NCBI RefSeq assembly: GCF_017352115.1
Contig: NZ_CP071448.1
Coordinates: 1,759,001-1,823,000, forward strand
DNA: 64,000 nucleotides
Direction of reading: 5' to 3'
Source of the DNA: Flavobacterium endoglycinae
GTDB taxonomy: Bacteria; Bacteroidota; Bacteroidia; Flavobacteriales; Flavobacteriaceae
The position numbers and the translations under genes are program-made. Position 1 is the stretch's first letter, and each line of letters starts with the position of its first letter. Below the pieces are notes generated by a model. That model did no database searches. It worked only from the letters and a program-made list of their open reading frames with translations, and had not been told where the DNA came from. Positions 44,474-53,341 of this stretch are shown here, piece after piece.

Positions 44474-45511
44474 TTAGTAAACTTTGTAGCTAAGGGTGTT
44501 CTTTCTTGAAAAACCGTTATCGTCATAAGAAATTTCGACTGTCTCAATCATGTAAGTTCCTTCGCGTTCCGGGTTCTGCTCGTCAATTATTTTAAGACAG
44601 TCCCCGCACCTGGTAAGAGGGTTTCCAAAACCGGTAACTGAGCCGGTATAACCATCGAATACCGCTTTTGCCAGTACAGCTTCTGCTTTCTGCTTTAATT
44701 CAGCTTCAGAAAAGTTTCCGGCAAAATTCAGGGTCTTTTCACTTGCATTTGGAAGTTTAGACCCCACCATTACGGTTTTCTTTTTACCGTTAGGCAGGTT
44801 GGCTACTGCTTTAAACCGTACCTGCATATCTTCCTTGCGCTTGTACTTTAACTCGTTTGCTTTTACATCACTTCGGATATCGTAGGTGTGGACTTTACTC
44901 AGGTCTGCAAAATCGTACGCTAAACCAACTTTTAACGTGTTTCCCGTAATTCTTGAATATAAACCGTGATCGTTCTGCAGGTCCTGGATAACATTATAAG
45001 AGCTGGCGTTGTCAATCTCCAGCTTTCCTAAATTAACCTGAGGGCTGTCAATTGTAAGACCGGGAAACAGCTCCTGCAGTAATGGTTTTAATTCTATCCT
45101 TTTGTAATGCTTTACCCAGTTGTTCTGTTTGTACGGCCACATTTTATCATCGCAATGAATAATCAGCGGCGCATCAGCTTCAATCTCACTGATATATCCT
45201 TCGAACTCCTGATTGTAGACTCCGTTATATCCGAGATCTATTTTGACAGGGTCACCGACTTTCATTAACTCTAAAATTGGTTTTTGGCCAATCTTACCAT
45301 AAGCCTTCGGCACCACTAATTTTGCAGTGGAACTCAGTTCTTGCACTGTCTGGGTAATATTAAAGCTGGTAATGTTGTTTAACTGGATACTGCCTAATAC
45401 GGCTTTTGAATTCATGTTTAAATACAGCATATCATTGGTATTTAAGTTTGTTCTGGCTTGTGTTAATGCTGTAGACAGCAGCGCCAAGCTGATTAAAATA
45501 ATCTTTCTCAT
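44474..45511 (-). CDS. baseplate hub protein (gpD / Mu gp44-like)
   Basis: 345 residues. GSIQLNNITSFNITQTVQELSSTAKLVV, KVGDPVKIDLGYNG and the late CGDCLKIIDEQNPEREGTYMIETVEI region match the late-control-D/hub fold. Oddly, the frame as called opens with a signal-peptide-like MRKIILISLALLSTALTQA. A start at MLYLNMNSK (45430) would remove this and fits a cytoplasmic virion protein better. Both starts are possible. Confidence 0.7.
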   Translation of the reverse strand: MRKIILISLALLSTALTQARTNLNTNDMLYLNMNSKAVLGSIQLNNITSFNITQTVQELSSTAKLVVPKAYGKIGQKPILELMKVGDPVKIDLGYNGVYNQEFEGYISEIEADAPLIIHCDDKMWPYKQNNWVKHYKRIELKPLLQELFPGLTIDSPQVNLGKLEIDNASSYNVIQDLQNDHGLYSRITGNTLKVGLAYDFADLSKVHTYDIRSDVKANELKYKRKEDMQVRFKAVANLPNGKKKTVMVGSKLPNASEKTLNFAGNFSEAELKQKAEAVLAKAVFDGYTGSVTGFGNPLTRCGDCLKIIDEQNPEREGTYMIETVEISYDDNGFSRKNTLSYKVY

Positions 45512-45522
45512 TTATTTGTTTT

Positions 45523-46122
45523 TTATTTTTGGGTTAATAATTGGTATTCTAAATCTTTGATCGCTTTCATTTTAAAGCTGTAGGCAATTGTATCTTCATA
45601 ACCTTCTACAAATTCGATCTGTACTTCTGAAATGTATACTGCAGTAATTTCTAATGCGTCAAAAATTTCACTCGAGACATTCCAGATTCCATTAAACTTG
45701 AATATCTCATTTAACTGTTTAAGTTTGTCTGCAGGAAACGTATGGTTGTCCATATCGATTAGAAGACCTTTCCAGTCTATTTCATAAGGAGAGGTATTGT
45801 AACGCTCAACCCTTTCGATATCATCTACATTATCAATACTGGTAACAATAAGTTTTTTCTGCCTGCTGAAACTTAGCATCGGCGGTGTTGCAAAAACAGT
45901 GTTGTATTCTTCGGCAACCTGCCGGAATGCGAAATCAAATTCTATCTTGTCCCGGTAAAGTTTTACTTCGTCAAACTTTGTTTTATCGTTCCAAAGAAGA
46001 ATCTGCGAGTTCTGGGGCTGTTCTACCTCGGCTTCAAAGCCTTTCGCTTTCAGCGGCGTGCTCATCTTAGCTGCAACAAAACCAAATGCTATCTTGAATC
46101 GATCTCCTAAATTTCCTGTCAT
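45523..46122 (-). CDS. hypothetical tail protein (DUF6046-like)
   Basis: 199 residues. Its ATG follows the stop of the frameshifted chaperone extension directly (TAAATG). FVEGYEDTIAYSFKMKAIKDLEYQ and the general beta-rich layout recall a Bacteroidota tail family I remember as DUF6046; the match was not tested. By place it occupies the slot of the Mu gp43-type protein between chaperone and hub. Confidence 0.5.
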   Translation of the reverse strand: MTGNLGDRFKIAFGFVAAKMSTPLKAKGFEAEVEQPQNSQILLWNDKTKFDEVKLYRDKIEFDFAFRQVAEEYNTVFATPPMLSFSRQKKLIVTSIDNVDDIERVERYNTSPYEIDWKGLLIDMDNHTFPADKLKQLNEIFKFNGIWNVSSEIFDALEITAVYISEVQIEFVEGYEDTIAYSFKMKAIKDLEYQLLTQK

Positions 46123-46322
46123 TTATAGTGATTTTAATAAACCCTGTTCTGATAAAAATTTCAGCTCTTTAACTCTCCTGGCAAATTCATAGTCACATAG
46201 ATTGTCGGGGTTTTCTTTGAAATAGAGTCGAATCATTGCATCATACTGAAAACAGAGCTGGTCAATATCCAGTGAATCGTCTGACTGTGCAATTAGAGGA
46301 ATGTCCTCTAATTGCGTTAGAC
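46123..46322 (-). CDS. frameshift-only extension of the tail assembly chaperone
   Basis: A 66-codon open frame without its own start, in the -1 frame relative to the upstream gene. It reads CLTQLEDIPLIAQSDDS then LDIDQLCFQYDAMIRLYFKE and ends KFLSEQGLLKSL. It joins the upstream protein through A-AAA-AAT (46329-46323). This gives a fusion of about 180 residues, the analogue of lambda GT and the Mu gp41 pair. Its stop abuts the next ATG. Confidence 0.85.
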
Positions 46323-46329
46323 ATTTTTT
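46289..46329 (-). promoter_or_regulatory. programmed -1 ribosomal frameshift signal 1
   Basis: Slippery heptamer A-AAA-AAT (46329-46323), a 7-nt spacer holding the zero-frame stop, then a perfect 12-bp stem GCAATTAGAGGA / TCCTCTAATTGC with a 3-nt loop (46315-46289). Confidence 0.85.
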
Positions 46330-46664
46330 ATGATACCCTTTCTAACAACGATTAATTCTGAAATAGTAGCCATTACTGCAGTAAAGAGATCATCATCACC
46401 CAAAACCTCGTCTTTATGCGAAAGCAGGCAGGCTTTCACTAAAATATCATCTGCCTTTTTCGGGTCTGTGTCCATGTATCTTCTGAACTGTCCTAAGACT
46501 GTTCGTGATGGTACACAAACTAAAAAGTCACGTGTATTGCCGTCATCATCGATCGGAACTTCTGCAAGTCTTACATCTAATCCTTTCCCTTTGGCAGCAT
46601 CGATCATCTGCTGGGTGATACCTTCCGGTAATTGTTTTTCCGTTTCTTTTTTCATTTTAAACAT
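46317..46664 (-). CDS. tail assembly chaperone, zero-frame product
   Basis: 115 residues. RDFLVCVPSRTVLGQFRRYMDTDPKKADDILVKACLL with SHKDEVLGDDDLFTAVMATISELI is the usual look of small chaperones placed after the tube gene. It binds the tape measure before tail assembly. The last codons form the slippery site that allows a longer product. The start overlaps the tube gene end by eight bases. Confidence 0.75.
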   Translation of the reverse strand: MFKMKKETEKQLPEGITQQMIDAAKGKGLDVRLAEVPIDDDGNTRDFLVCVPSRTVLGQFRRYMDTDPKKADDILVKACLLSHKDEVLGDDDLFTAVMATISELIVVRKGIIKNV

Positions 46665-47073
46665 TAAATTTCATTTCCGTTGGAAATAGTTCGTATTCTT
46701 TTTCGATATCGCCGTCATTGGTTACAGTACGGCCGTTGCCTTTGAATTTTGCTGTAATGATATCTTTTATCATTTCATTTTCAGAATTCAAAAAGGTAAC
46801 AATGATTGGAAAAGGTCTGATTAAGGCGATATCGCCGTTAGGTGCGCTTTTCTCAATTTCGGCAATTGCGTCAAGAGGCAGTGTTATTTTAGCGTCCATT
46901 TCCTGAGCCCCCATTCTCCAAGCTCGAGCTTGTCTTCTGAGACCTTTTTGATATTCATGCGCATAATTTGAGTTGTACTCAATTGCTGAGGGATTAATAT
47001 CATAAATACCGTTAACGGTCACTGTAACATCGCCTGATGAATAGGCCTCGTGCATTCTTTTTATTTTAGCCAT
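46657..47073 (-). CDS. tail tube protein
   Basis: 138 residues between sheath and chaperone, the standard slot for the inner tube of a contractile tail. VTVTVNGIYDINPSAIEYNS and beta-rich ITLPLDAIAEIEK fit the tube fold, but similarity is not striking. The call rests mainly on size and order. Its start shares a base with the sheath gene stop. Confidence 0.65.
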   Translation of the reverse strand: MAKIKRMHEAYSSGDVTVTVNGIYDINPSAIEYNSNYAHEYQKGLRRQARAWRMGAQEMDAKITLPLDAIAEIEKSAPNGDIALIRPFPIIVTFLNSENEMIKDIITAKFKGNGRTVTNDGDIEKEYELFPTEMKFNV

Positions 47074-48320
47074 TAGATACTGGTTTTAAGATTAATGGTT
47101 CCTACAAGTTCGTTAATGGTTCCCGTTGGGACTACTGTAAACTGTACGTCTAATTCTTTAATTCCGATTAGATCACTGTTAGGGTCTACATTGGTTTTTC
47201 CTTCACTGATAAGTCCGGCAGCTGCCATTCTTTTAAACATATCATCACCGATAGCATTGTAGTATTCTACCATGTCTGCCGGAAGCAGGCCGCCTTCGAG
47301 TGGAACCGGTTTTTTGATTTCCGGCAGATAGATCAGACGAAGTGCCCTTACGCACTGGTCAATGGTATGAGAGAAATAAATCGTATGCTGATTCATGTTA
47401 CCCTGAGCATCAATAACGATTGGTGCCATAGTAGGTCCGTCATTAAACCAATATCCTGCAACGCCCTGGTATTTAATTGGAATGATATACCCTTTGTCGT
47501 TTAGTGTTTCCAAAGACTCGAATACATCTTTGTGTTTTTTATGATTGGAAAGCCCGCCGATCAGCCAAGAGCCTAAAGGGACATTCTGAATATTTTTGGT
47601 CGCTACTTCACCTGGGTTCCTGTTCCATGCGTGGGAAGCAATCACCCCTAAAAAGGTGCCAACATCAGCAAACTTCTTAGCGTTTCCAGTAAAGGCTTCT
47701 GCGTGGTTCCAGTCCTGGGCTATAACCATACTTACTTTTGTTGCAGATATTTTAACGGGGTCTTCATCAACTAAAATTTCAAAATCACGCAGATCAGCAA
47801 GATTGCTTAATGTATCTGTAATTCCGTAGCCTTCTACAATGGTATGAAGCGGCATGTCGTTCTGCGCTGCCCAAACTGCCAAGTTCTGCAGTTCCGGGAT
47901 TGCTTCATTAAGCGTTGTTGGAAGCCCGTTAATTAGTGTAATGACCGCATCTGAATTGACGAAAAAGCCTAAATCTGAGATCATTCCCTCAGCACTTACG
48001 ATAAGTGATTTAGCGGGTGTTATCATGTTTTTAAGTGCTACCGTGTCAGCAACAAGCAGTATATTTAAAATCCTGCCTGGTCCATTCATTCGATAGAATT
48101 CAGAGATATGACGATGCACATGCATGTTGTTCTCAAGATCATAAGCCGCTGTTATTCCAAGCGCTTCTGCATCTTCAATACGGCGAAGCGCGTACGCCGT
48201 ATCGAGTGCTAATTTTCCAGCTATTGCAGCACCGTTTCCTATAAGACCAAACTGGCGGGTATCGCCGGTTTGATTTACTCCGATGTTACCTTCACTGATT
48301 GATACACCTCTTAAACTCAT
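47073..48320 (-). CDS. tail sheath protein (DUF2586 type)
   Basis: 415 residues. GVSISEGNIGVNQTGDTRQFGLIGNG and the repeated alpha/beta central domain match DUF2586 proteins, which occupy the sheath slot in Mu-like phages. The C-terminus LDVQFTVVPTGTINELVGTINLKTSI is the typical sheath closing strand. Its presence makes the phage a contractile-tailed (myovirus) type. Confidence 0.78.
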   Translation of the reverse strand: MSLRGVSISEGNIGVNQTGDTRQFGLIGNGAAIAGKLALDTAYALRRIEDAEALGITAAYDLENNMHVHRHISEFYRMNGPGRILNILLVADTVALKNMITPAKSLIVSAEGMISDLGFFVNSDAVITLINGLPTTLNEAIPELQNLAVWAAQNDMPLHTIVEGYGITDTLSNLADLRDFEILVDEDPVKISATKVSMVIAQDWNHAEAFTGNAKKFADVGTFLGVIASHAWNRNPGEVATKNIQNVPLGSWLIGGLSNHKKHKDVFESLETLNDKGYIIPIKYQGVAGYWFNDGPTMAPIVIDAQGNMNQHTIYFSHTIDQCVRALRLIYLPEIKKPVPLEGGLLPADMVEYYNAIGDDMFKRMAAAGLISEGKTNVDPNSDLIGIKELDVQFTVVPTGTINELVGTINLKTSI

Positions 48321-48321
48321 T

Positions 48322-48714
48322 TTAAACTGATTTTAAAGTTTCTTTAAAGTTTGTAAGAGCTGTTATTAAAGTATCGGCCTTGTGATCTTCAGTTGTGATC
48401 TCGAAAAACTTAACTAGAGCTTTCATAGTCTGGTAGTTCTCTTTTCTAAGTTCCGTTTCTGCTAATAGCTTTAAGTTTTTTTCTTTCAGCTCTGCAGCCT
48501 GAGCTTCTGCAGCTTCATCTTTTTTGTCTGTCGCAGTTGTGTCAGACTCTTTCTGATCTGCTTTAGACTTTTTAATGAATTCAGCTTCTTCGTCGCTTGC
48601 TTTTGCAAGACCTTCGTCGAAGAACAGTTCACCTGCTGAGTTTACCCAGACACCTTTTATTGATTTATCGGCCAGATATTCCTGGGCAATATCTTTTTCT
48701 TTTTCTGTTACCAT
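48322..48714 (-). CDS. hypothetical head-tail region protein
   Basis: 130 residues. An N-terminal folded-looking part (KGVWVNSAGELFF) is followed by a charged, probably coiled segment (ATDKKDEAAEAQAAELKEKN) and a helical end. It lies between the capsid and sheath genes, where head-tail joining or decoration proteins are common. No family recognised. Confidence 0.6.
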   Translation of the reverse strand: MVTEKEKDIAQEYLADKSIKGVWVNSAGELFFDEGLAKASDEEAEFIKKSKADQKESDTTATDKKDEAAEAQAAELKEKNLKLLAETELRKENYQTMKALVKFFEITTEDHKADTLITALTNFKETLKSV

Positions 48715-48726
48715 TTTTCTTTAGGA

Positions 48727-49608
48727 TTAAGCTACATCAGACATGATTGCACCCATACCTTTTGATTTCTTAGGCATAGCGATGTAACGGTGGTTAAAGT
48801 TGATTTTGTTTCTTTGGTAGTCAGTGTCATTCTCTGCAGGCGACCAGTACATTTTTGTACTGCCTGTACATTTGAATACAAATGGTTTGTAGTATGAAAC
48901 TGATGCATTGAAATTAGTTGACGTAGGCAGCGACCCTAATGAACCTTTTGCACCTGCACTTGTATACACCGGGCATGAAATATGCTCGTAGATTGTAAAA
49001 CCGTACATATTGGCAACCACGCCAGTTGTATAGTTGTAATACTGCTTTTCAAACTTCTGATCTGCTGCTAACAAATCGTTCACGTGGTCTGTACATAACA
49101 CCAATACTAAATCAGAAGCGATTCCCATTTTATTGTATGCATTTTTAAGTGCTACAACATCTTTTGGAAGCAGTGTTTTTCTTCCATTAACAACCGGACC
49201 GGTAGTTTTAATAACCGGCGTGTCAGCTGTATTAGCTGCAGGCGCAATAGAGTGAAGTGCTTTTCTAAATTTAGAAATTGCAATCGCTGAGGCATGTTTA
49301 TCTTTTACCGTTGCAATTTTGTCATAAGACAACGCATACAGCTCATCGTCTGAGATAGGGGTTGTTTTAGTTGTGAACTTATCCAGTTTAATCGGGATAT
49401 CGTCATCATCTAATGACTGCAAGGGAATTGGATAAGTCGTGTTATTGATAATAACGTCCGGTTCCACACCAACATCCACTAAGTGGATAACATCATTTTC
49501 CGCATACTGCGAACTGTCCGGGATTGTTTCTAAAAACGTTCCTGATTCTGCTGTACTGATCGTCTTTACAAGTTCACCAGTCCAGACTTCTTTATATACA
49601 TCTGCCAT
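48727..49608 (-). CDS. major capsid protein
   Basis: 293 residues directly after the protease/scaffold gene, the conserved order. TISTAESGTFLETIPDSSQY, FTTKTTPISDDELYALSYDKIATVKDKHASAI and a late VSYYKPFVFKCTGSTKMYWSP read like an HK97-fold capsid of the Mu-like/Bacteroidota kind. The call is by order, size and general pattern. Confidence 0.75.
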   Translation of the reverse strand: MADVYKEVWTGELVKTISTAESGTFLETIPDSSQYAENDVIHLVDVGVEPDVIINNTTYPIPLQSLDDDDIPIKLDKFTTKTTPISDDELYALSYDKIATVKDKHASAIAISKFRKALHSIAPAANTADTPVIKTTGPVVNGRKTLLPKDVVALKNAYNKMGIASDLVLVLCTDHVNDLLAADQKFEKQYYNYTTGVVANMYGFTIYEHISCPVYTSAGAKGSLGSLPTSTNFNASVSYYKPFVFKCTGSTKMYWSPAENDTDYQRNKINFNHRYIAMPKKSKGMGAIMSDVA

Positions 49609-49631
49609 TTTTTAGGTATTTATTTTAATAA

Positions 49632-50774
49632 TTAAAGTTTTGGTTCTACTCCGTATTTAGCCTTGTAAAGTGCTTGGAATACTTCAGGTCTGTTTTTCTT
49701 TACTGATTCGAGTTCCCCTGATTTTTTTGCTAGTGCGTCCCATGTTTCGGATGAAATTGGTAACTCACCGTCTGCAGAAACATTTACTGCTGCAGCAGCA
49801 CCAGCTGCAGGCGCAGTTTTGACAAGAGCTGCCAATGGAACAGCCTGCTGTGCAGGTTTTTTAAGTACCGGCAGCATTGCTTTCATTTTGTCAATTCCCA
49901 ATGCCTTACCAACTTCTTTGTAAGCTGCAGTCTGATCTTTTTTGATTGCCTCGGCAGTTACATATTCTTCCAGCAGGTCATCGATATTTTTTTCTTTGTC
50001 TGCCTCCGCTTTTTCCTGCAGTTCTTTGATTGTAGCATCCTGCTCCGTTCTTTGTTTTTTAATTGCTTCAATGATCTCTACATCACTTGAAGCCTCCGTT
50101 ACACCTTCTAATTTTAAAGATGCGATTAGGTCTTTTTTCATACTTGTTTCTTTTAAAGTGTTAGGTTCCGAGACTGCAAGACGTGCAGTAAATTTTTCAA
50201 ATACATTCTTAGTGTTGGCTAATACTTCTGCTTTGGAGATTGGTGCTCTGCCCGTTACAATGATTTCATCGATAAGCCCAGATTCCTTAGCCTCGGCCGC
50301 ATCCATCCAGTTGTCTTTACCATTAAGCCAGAGTGCATTTACTTCGTCAATGGTTTTTCCTGAAATTTCAGCATAGCGTTTAGCCATGGTGCCTCTCATT
50401 GAGGTTAATATTTTAGCTGTTTCCAGCATTACATCTTCATCGCCTTCGACGTATGAAACTGGTCGATGCAGCATAATAAAGCTGTCATCATTCATTCGAC
50501 GTCTGTCGGCAGGAAGCATGATAACCGTTGCCATACTTGCGGCGATTCCGGTAATATCGACCAGCTTTTTGACTTTGGTATTTGACAGGGTATTGTAGAT
50601 AAGGTTTCCTTCTATTACCGAACCTCCAAAACTGTGGAGATCAATAAAAAGGTTACACTTTTTATCCTCTGCCATTGCAACGGCTCTAGTGAAGTCTGAA
50701 TTCGAAATATCAAAGGGGTTTATATCACCGTGCGCCCGTACTTCGACTTGTTTGTTAATGAATTGAAATTGCAT
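49632..50774 (-). CDS. ClpP-like head maturation protease fused to scaffold
   Basis: 380 residues. Residues 1-190 are ClpP/S49-like: IDLHSFGGSVIEGN, the nucleophile region DITGIAASMATVIMLPADRR and FIMLHRPVS with the catalytic His. The rest is coiled and Ala/Glu/Lys-rich (LQEKAEADKEKNIDDLLEEYV), a scaffold-like tail. This is the Mu gpI/Z-type arrangement. It is the first gene of the leftward late operon, divergent from the terminase operon. Confidence 0.88.
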   Translation of the reverse strand: MQFQFINKQVEVRAHGDINPFDISNSDFTRAVAMAEDKKCNLFIDLHSFGGSVIEGNLIYNTLSNTKVKKLVDITGIAASMATVIMLPADRRRMNDDSFIMLHRPVSYVEGDEDVMLETAKILTSMRGTMAKRYAEISGKTIDEVNALWLNGKDNWMDAAEAKESGLIDEIIVTGRAPISKAEVLANTKNVFEKFTARLAVSEPNTLKETSMKKDLIASLKLEGVTEASSDVEIIEAIKKQRTEQDATIKELQEKAEADKEKNIDDLLEEYVTAEAIKKDQTAAYKEVGKALGIDKMKAMLPVLKKPAQQAVPLAALVKTAPAAGAAAAVNVSADGELPISSETWDALAKKSGELESVKKNRPEVFQALYKAKYGVEPKL

Positions 50775-50888
50775 GTGTTTGTCTCATTTGAACGGCAAAC
50801 CTACAAGCGTTAAATCGGAATCAGAAAACACTGTGACAGAGTGTCCTAAGTAATTTTTAAAGGGTCTTTTTAGTGACACATTTGCATC
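50775..50888. promoter_or_regulatory. divergent late control region
   Basis: On the minus strand TAGGTTTG (50803-50796) matches the -7 box for the head operon. On the plus strand CACATTTG (50877-50884) is one base off, before the terminase genes. Between them ACACT-N7-AGTGT (50828-50844) is a small dyad. Neither promoter has a good TTG, suggesting a phage activator; this is inference. Confidence 0.45.
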
Positions 50889-51326
50889 ATGAAAAAGATA
50901 GAAGCACTAGAAAAAAGCGCCGAAGTTAACATTGCGGAAATGCTTTACATCGAGAAAAATTTCACGATAAAAGCTATTGCGGAAAAACTCGGTAAACACC
51001 CTAAAACAATCGCTGCCTGGCGTGATAAATACAATTGGGATGAAGCAAAAGAATTACTGCAGGGAAGTCCTTTGGAACTGAACAAACTGCTGCTGAAAGA
51101 AGCAATCAATATCAGCAAGGGAGGCAAAGCAACCTTTGATTCGGTTGCACTCGGCAGAGTGATGAAAGCCTTTGACTACATGGCCAAAAAGACCAACCCT
51201 ACCGTGGTTATGGAGGTACTTATGGAACTGGACAACTTTCATTCAGCAATTGACCCTAAAGAGGCACACAAACAAACGGAAATCCACAGGCAGTTTTTGC
51301 TGCATAAAATTCAATTACAAGGATAA
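50889..51326 (+). CDS. terminase small subunit-like protein
   Basis: 145 residues. A helix-turn-helix is visible in FTIKAIAEKLGKHPKTIAAWRDKYNWDEAKELL, the phage terminase small subunit type. It would bind phage DNA ends or packaging sites and hand them to the large subunit. Its stop codon overlaps the start of the large-subunit gene by one base. Confidence 0.75.
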   Translation: MKKIEALEKSAEVNIAEMLYIEKNFTIKAIAEKLGKHPKTIAAWRDKYNWDEAKELLQGSPLELNKLLLKEAINISKGGKATFDSVALGRVMKAFDYMAKKTNPTVVMEVLMELDNFHSAIDPKEAHKQTEIHRQFLLHKIQLQG

Positions 51327-52885
51327 TGGCGTTTATAGTAAATTATGATAAAATAACCAAGTTATACGATTCGCACTGCAAGCGCATCGAAAAGGCGTGT
51401 ACAATTGATATACACGAAACACCCCACGAGAAAATTGCGAGGATCAAAGACCTGGAATCGGATTATATCAGATGGTTCGAATATTACATGAAAGATTTTG
51501 CGACCTGCAAGTCAGCACCATTCCACAAAACGATATCAAACATCATTATTAAGAACCCTGTCTGTAAACTTTTAAACGACGCTTTCAGGGGTTCGGCAAA
51601 ATCAGTTCATACGATGCTGGGCGTGCCTTTATATCTGGGTTTTGTAAAAAAGGAAATGAATTTCATGCTGCTGATCGGTGAGAATGAAGAAAAAGCCAAA
51701 CGCCTTATTTCTGACGTTCAGGCGCACCTGAAACATAACACCCGGTTCATAAACGATTACGGTGAGCAGTTCAATCAGGGTGACTGGGCAGAAGGAAACT
51801 TCACCACTAAAAATGGTATTCATTTTCATGCATTAGGTTTTGGGCAGGACCCGAGGGGATTAAGGTTTGGAGAGTTCAGACCCGACTACATCGGGTGCGA
51901 CGATATCGACACGCTGAAACGATGCAACAATGACAGGCTTATACGTGAGGCAATCGATTATATCACTGGTACATTATGGGGCTGTTTTGACAAAGGAAAA
52001 GAGCGCTTTGTTTTCAATAATAACCTGATTCACAAAAACTCAATCATGGCAAAACTGATTGAGCTTTCTAAGGTTGCCAACAAAGAGAGTAAAAAACAAG
52101 GCTTCAAAAACCCGTATCACCATATCAAAACCAAGGCGGTTCTGGACGATCAGTTTACGCCGAGCTGGCCTGAAAAATACACCGCTCAGTACTGGCTTGA
52201 AAAGAGACTCGCTACACCGTATCGAAGCTGGATGCGTGAGTATATGTGCACCCCGCTTATGGATGGTGCGATTTTCAAACCCGAATGGATGCAGCATCGA
52301 AAGATGTCAAAACTCGATAAGTATGATGCTTTGCAGTTTTACGGTGATTTGAGCTACAAAGATAAAGGTGATTACAAGGCTATGTTCCTGATAGGTAAAA
52401 AAGGACGTGACTTTGATATCATTTTTTCATTCTGCAGACAGACCTCACGAAGTGTATGCGCGTCCTGGCTCTATGATCTGTACGAAAAACATAAACTGGA
52501 ACGGTACCCGATCATTTATAAGATTGAAGGTCTTTTTGCTATGGATGAGTTTGTAAGTGATTTTGACGTCGAAGGGGATTACAGAGGGTACCACATTCCG
52601 GTTATAGCTGACAAAAGACCAAAGGAAGGCAAGTTTGAACGTATCGAGGCTAACTCAGGACATTTCGAGCGTCTGCGTGTGTATTGGAATGAAGACGAAA
52701 AGGACACCCTAGACCAAACAACAGCAATAGACCAGCATCTCGCGTTTGAAAAAGGTTCAGGAGCCAATGACGATGCACCGGATGCTGTTCAGGCAGATAT
52801 GGCCGATCTGAACAAAGCCACTTTTGTAAGCAGTTTTGATATGCAGACCAATTCAAGATCAAGCATGAAAGAGAGACATTTTTAA
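51326..52885 (+). CDS. terminase large subunit
   Basis: 519 residues. The ATPase part has an atypical Walker A (NDAFRGSAKSVHTM) and the acidic YIGCDDIDTLKR as Walker B-like motif. The nuclease part has QFYGDLSYKDKGDYKAMFLIG and GSGANDDAPDAVQADMADL. It is the packaging motor of the Mu gp28 kind. It is followed by gp36-like and portal genes in one operon. Confidence 0.88.
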   Translation: MAFIVNYDKITKLYDSHCKRIEKACTIDIHETPHEKIARIKDLESDYIRWFEYYMKDFATCKSAPFHKTISNIIIKNPVCKLLNDAFRGSAKSVHTMLGVPLYLGFVKKEMNFMLLIGENEEKAKRLISDVQAHLKHNTRFINDYGEQFNQGDWAEGNFTTKNGIHFHALGFGQDPRGLRFGEFRPDYIGCDDIDTLKRCNNDRLIREAIDYITGTLWGCFDKGKERFVFNNNLIHKNSIMAKLIELSKVANKESKKQGFKNPYHHIKTKAVLDDQFTPSWPEKYTAQYWLEKRLATPYRSWMREYMCTPLMDGAIFKPEWMQHRKMSKLDKYDALQFYGDLSYKDKGDYKAMFLIGKKGRDFDIIFSFCRQTSRSVCASWLYDLYEKHKLERYPIIYKIEGLFAMDEFVSDFDVEGDYRGYHIPVIADKRPKEGKFERIEANSGHFERLRVYWNEDEKDTLDQTTAIDQHLAFEKGSGANDDAPDAVQADMADLNKATFVSSFDMQTNSRSSMKERHF

Positions 52886-52897
52886 CAAGTTACCACT

Positions 52898-53323
52898 ATG
52901 AGATATATACTAGAAGAAGATTACGAAATGCAGATCAAACAGGAAATTGTGCGCCTTTTGACTGCTCAGGATTTTTACAATTCTCCAAAACTCGTCAGAG
53001 CTGAGAAAACTGCTGCAGACCAGCTGCGCCAATATGTAGGTAAACGTTATGACCTGCAGGCCTTTTACGATCTGCCGGAACGTGACGAATTCATTGTAAC
53101 ACTGCTTATTGATGTGGCTTTATACCATCTGTATTCACAGACCGGCCTTAAAGATATTCCCAAACACAGGGATGACCGCTATCAGGACGCACTGGATTGG
53201 ATGCGCGGTGTAGGTAAAGGCGAAATTCCTGCTGATCTGCCGGAGATAACAGACGATACCGGCGAAACCTATTCAGAGGTGAAAATATGGAGCGCAAGAC
53301 CTCCGCAAGATCATAAGTATTAA
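52898..53323 (+). CDS. Mu gp36-like head protein (DUF1320)
   Basis: 141 residues. YILEEDYEMQIKQEIVRLLT, AADQLRQYVGKRYDLQAFY, FIVTLLIDVALYHLYSQ and DDRYQDALDWMRGVGKG match the DUF1320 pattern. Such proteins are thought to act in head completion or head-tail joining. It sits between terminase and portal. Confidence 0.8.
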   Translation: MRYILEEDYEMQIKQEIVRLLTAQDFYNSPKLVRAEKTAADQLRQYVGKRYDLQAFYDLPERDEFIVTLLIDVALYHLYSQTGLKDIPKHRDDRYQDALDWMRGVGKGEIPADLPEITDDTGETYSEVKIWSARPPQDHKY

Positions 53324-53341
53324 AATTAAAAGCATTTTAAA

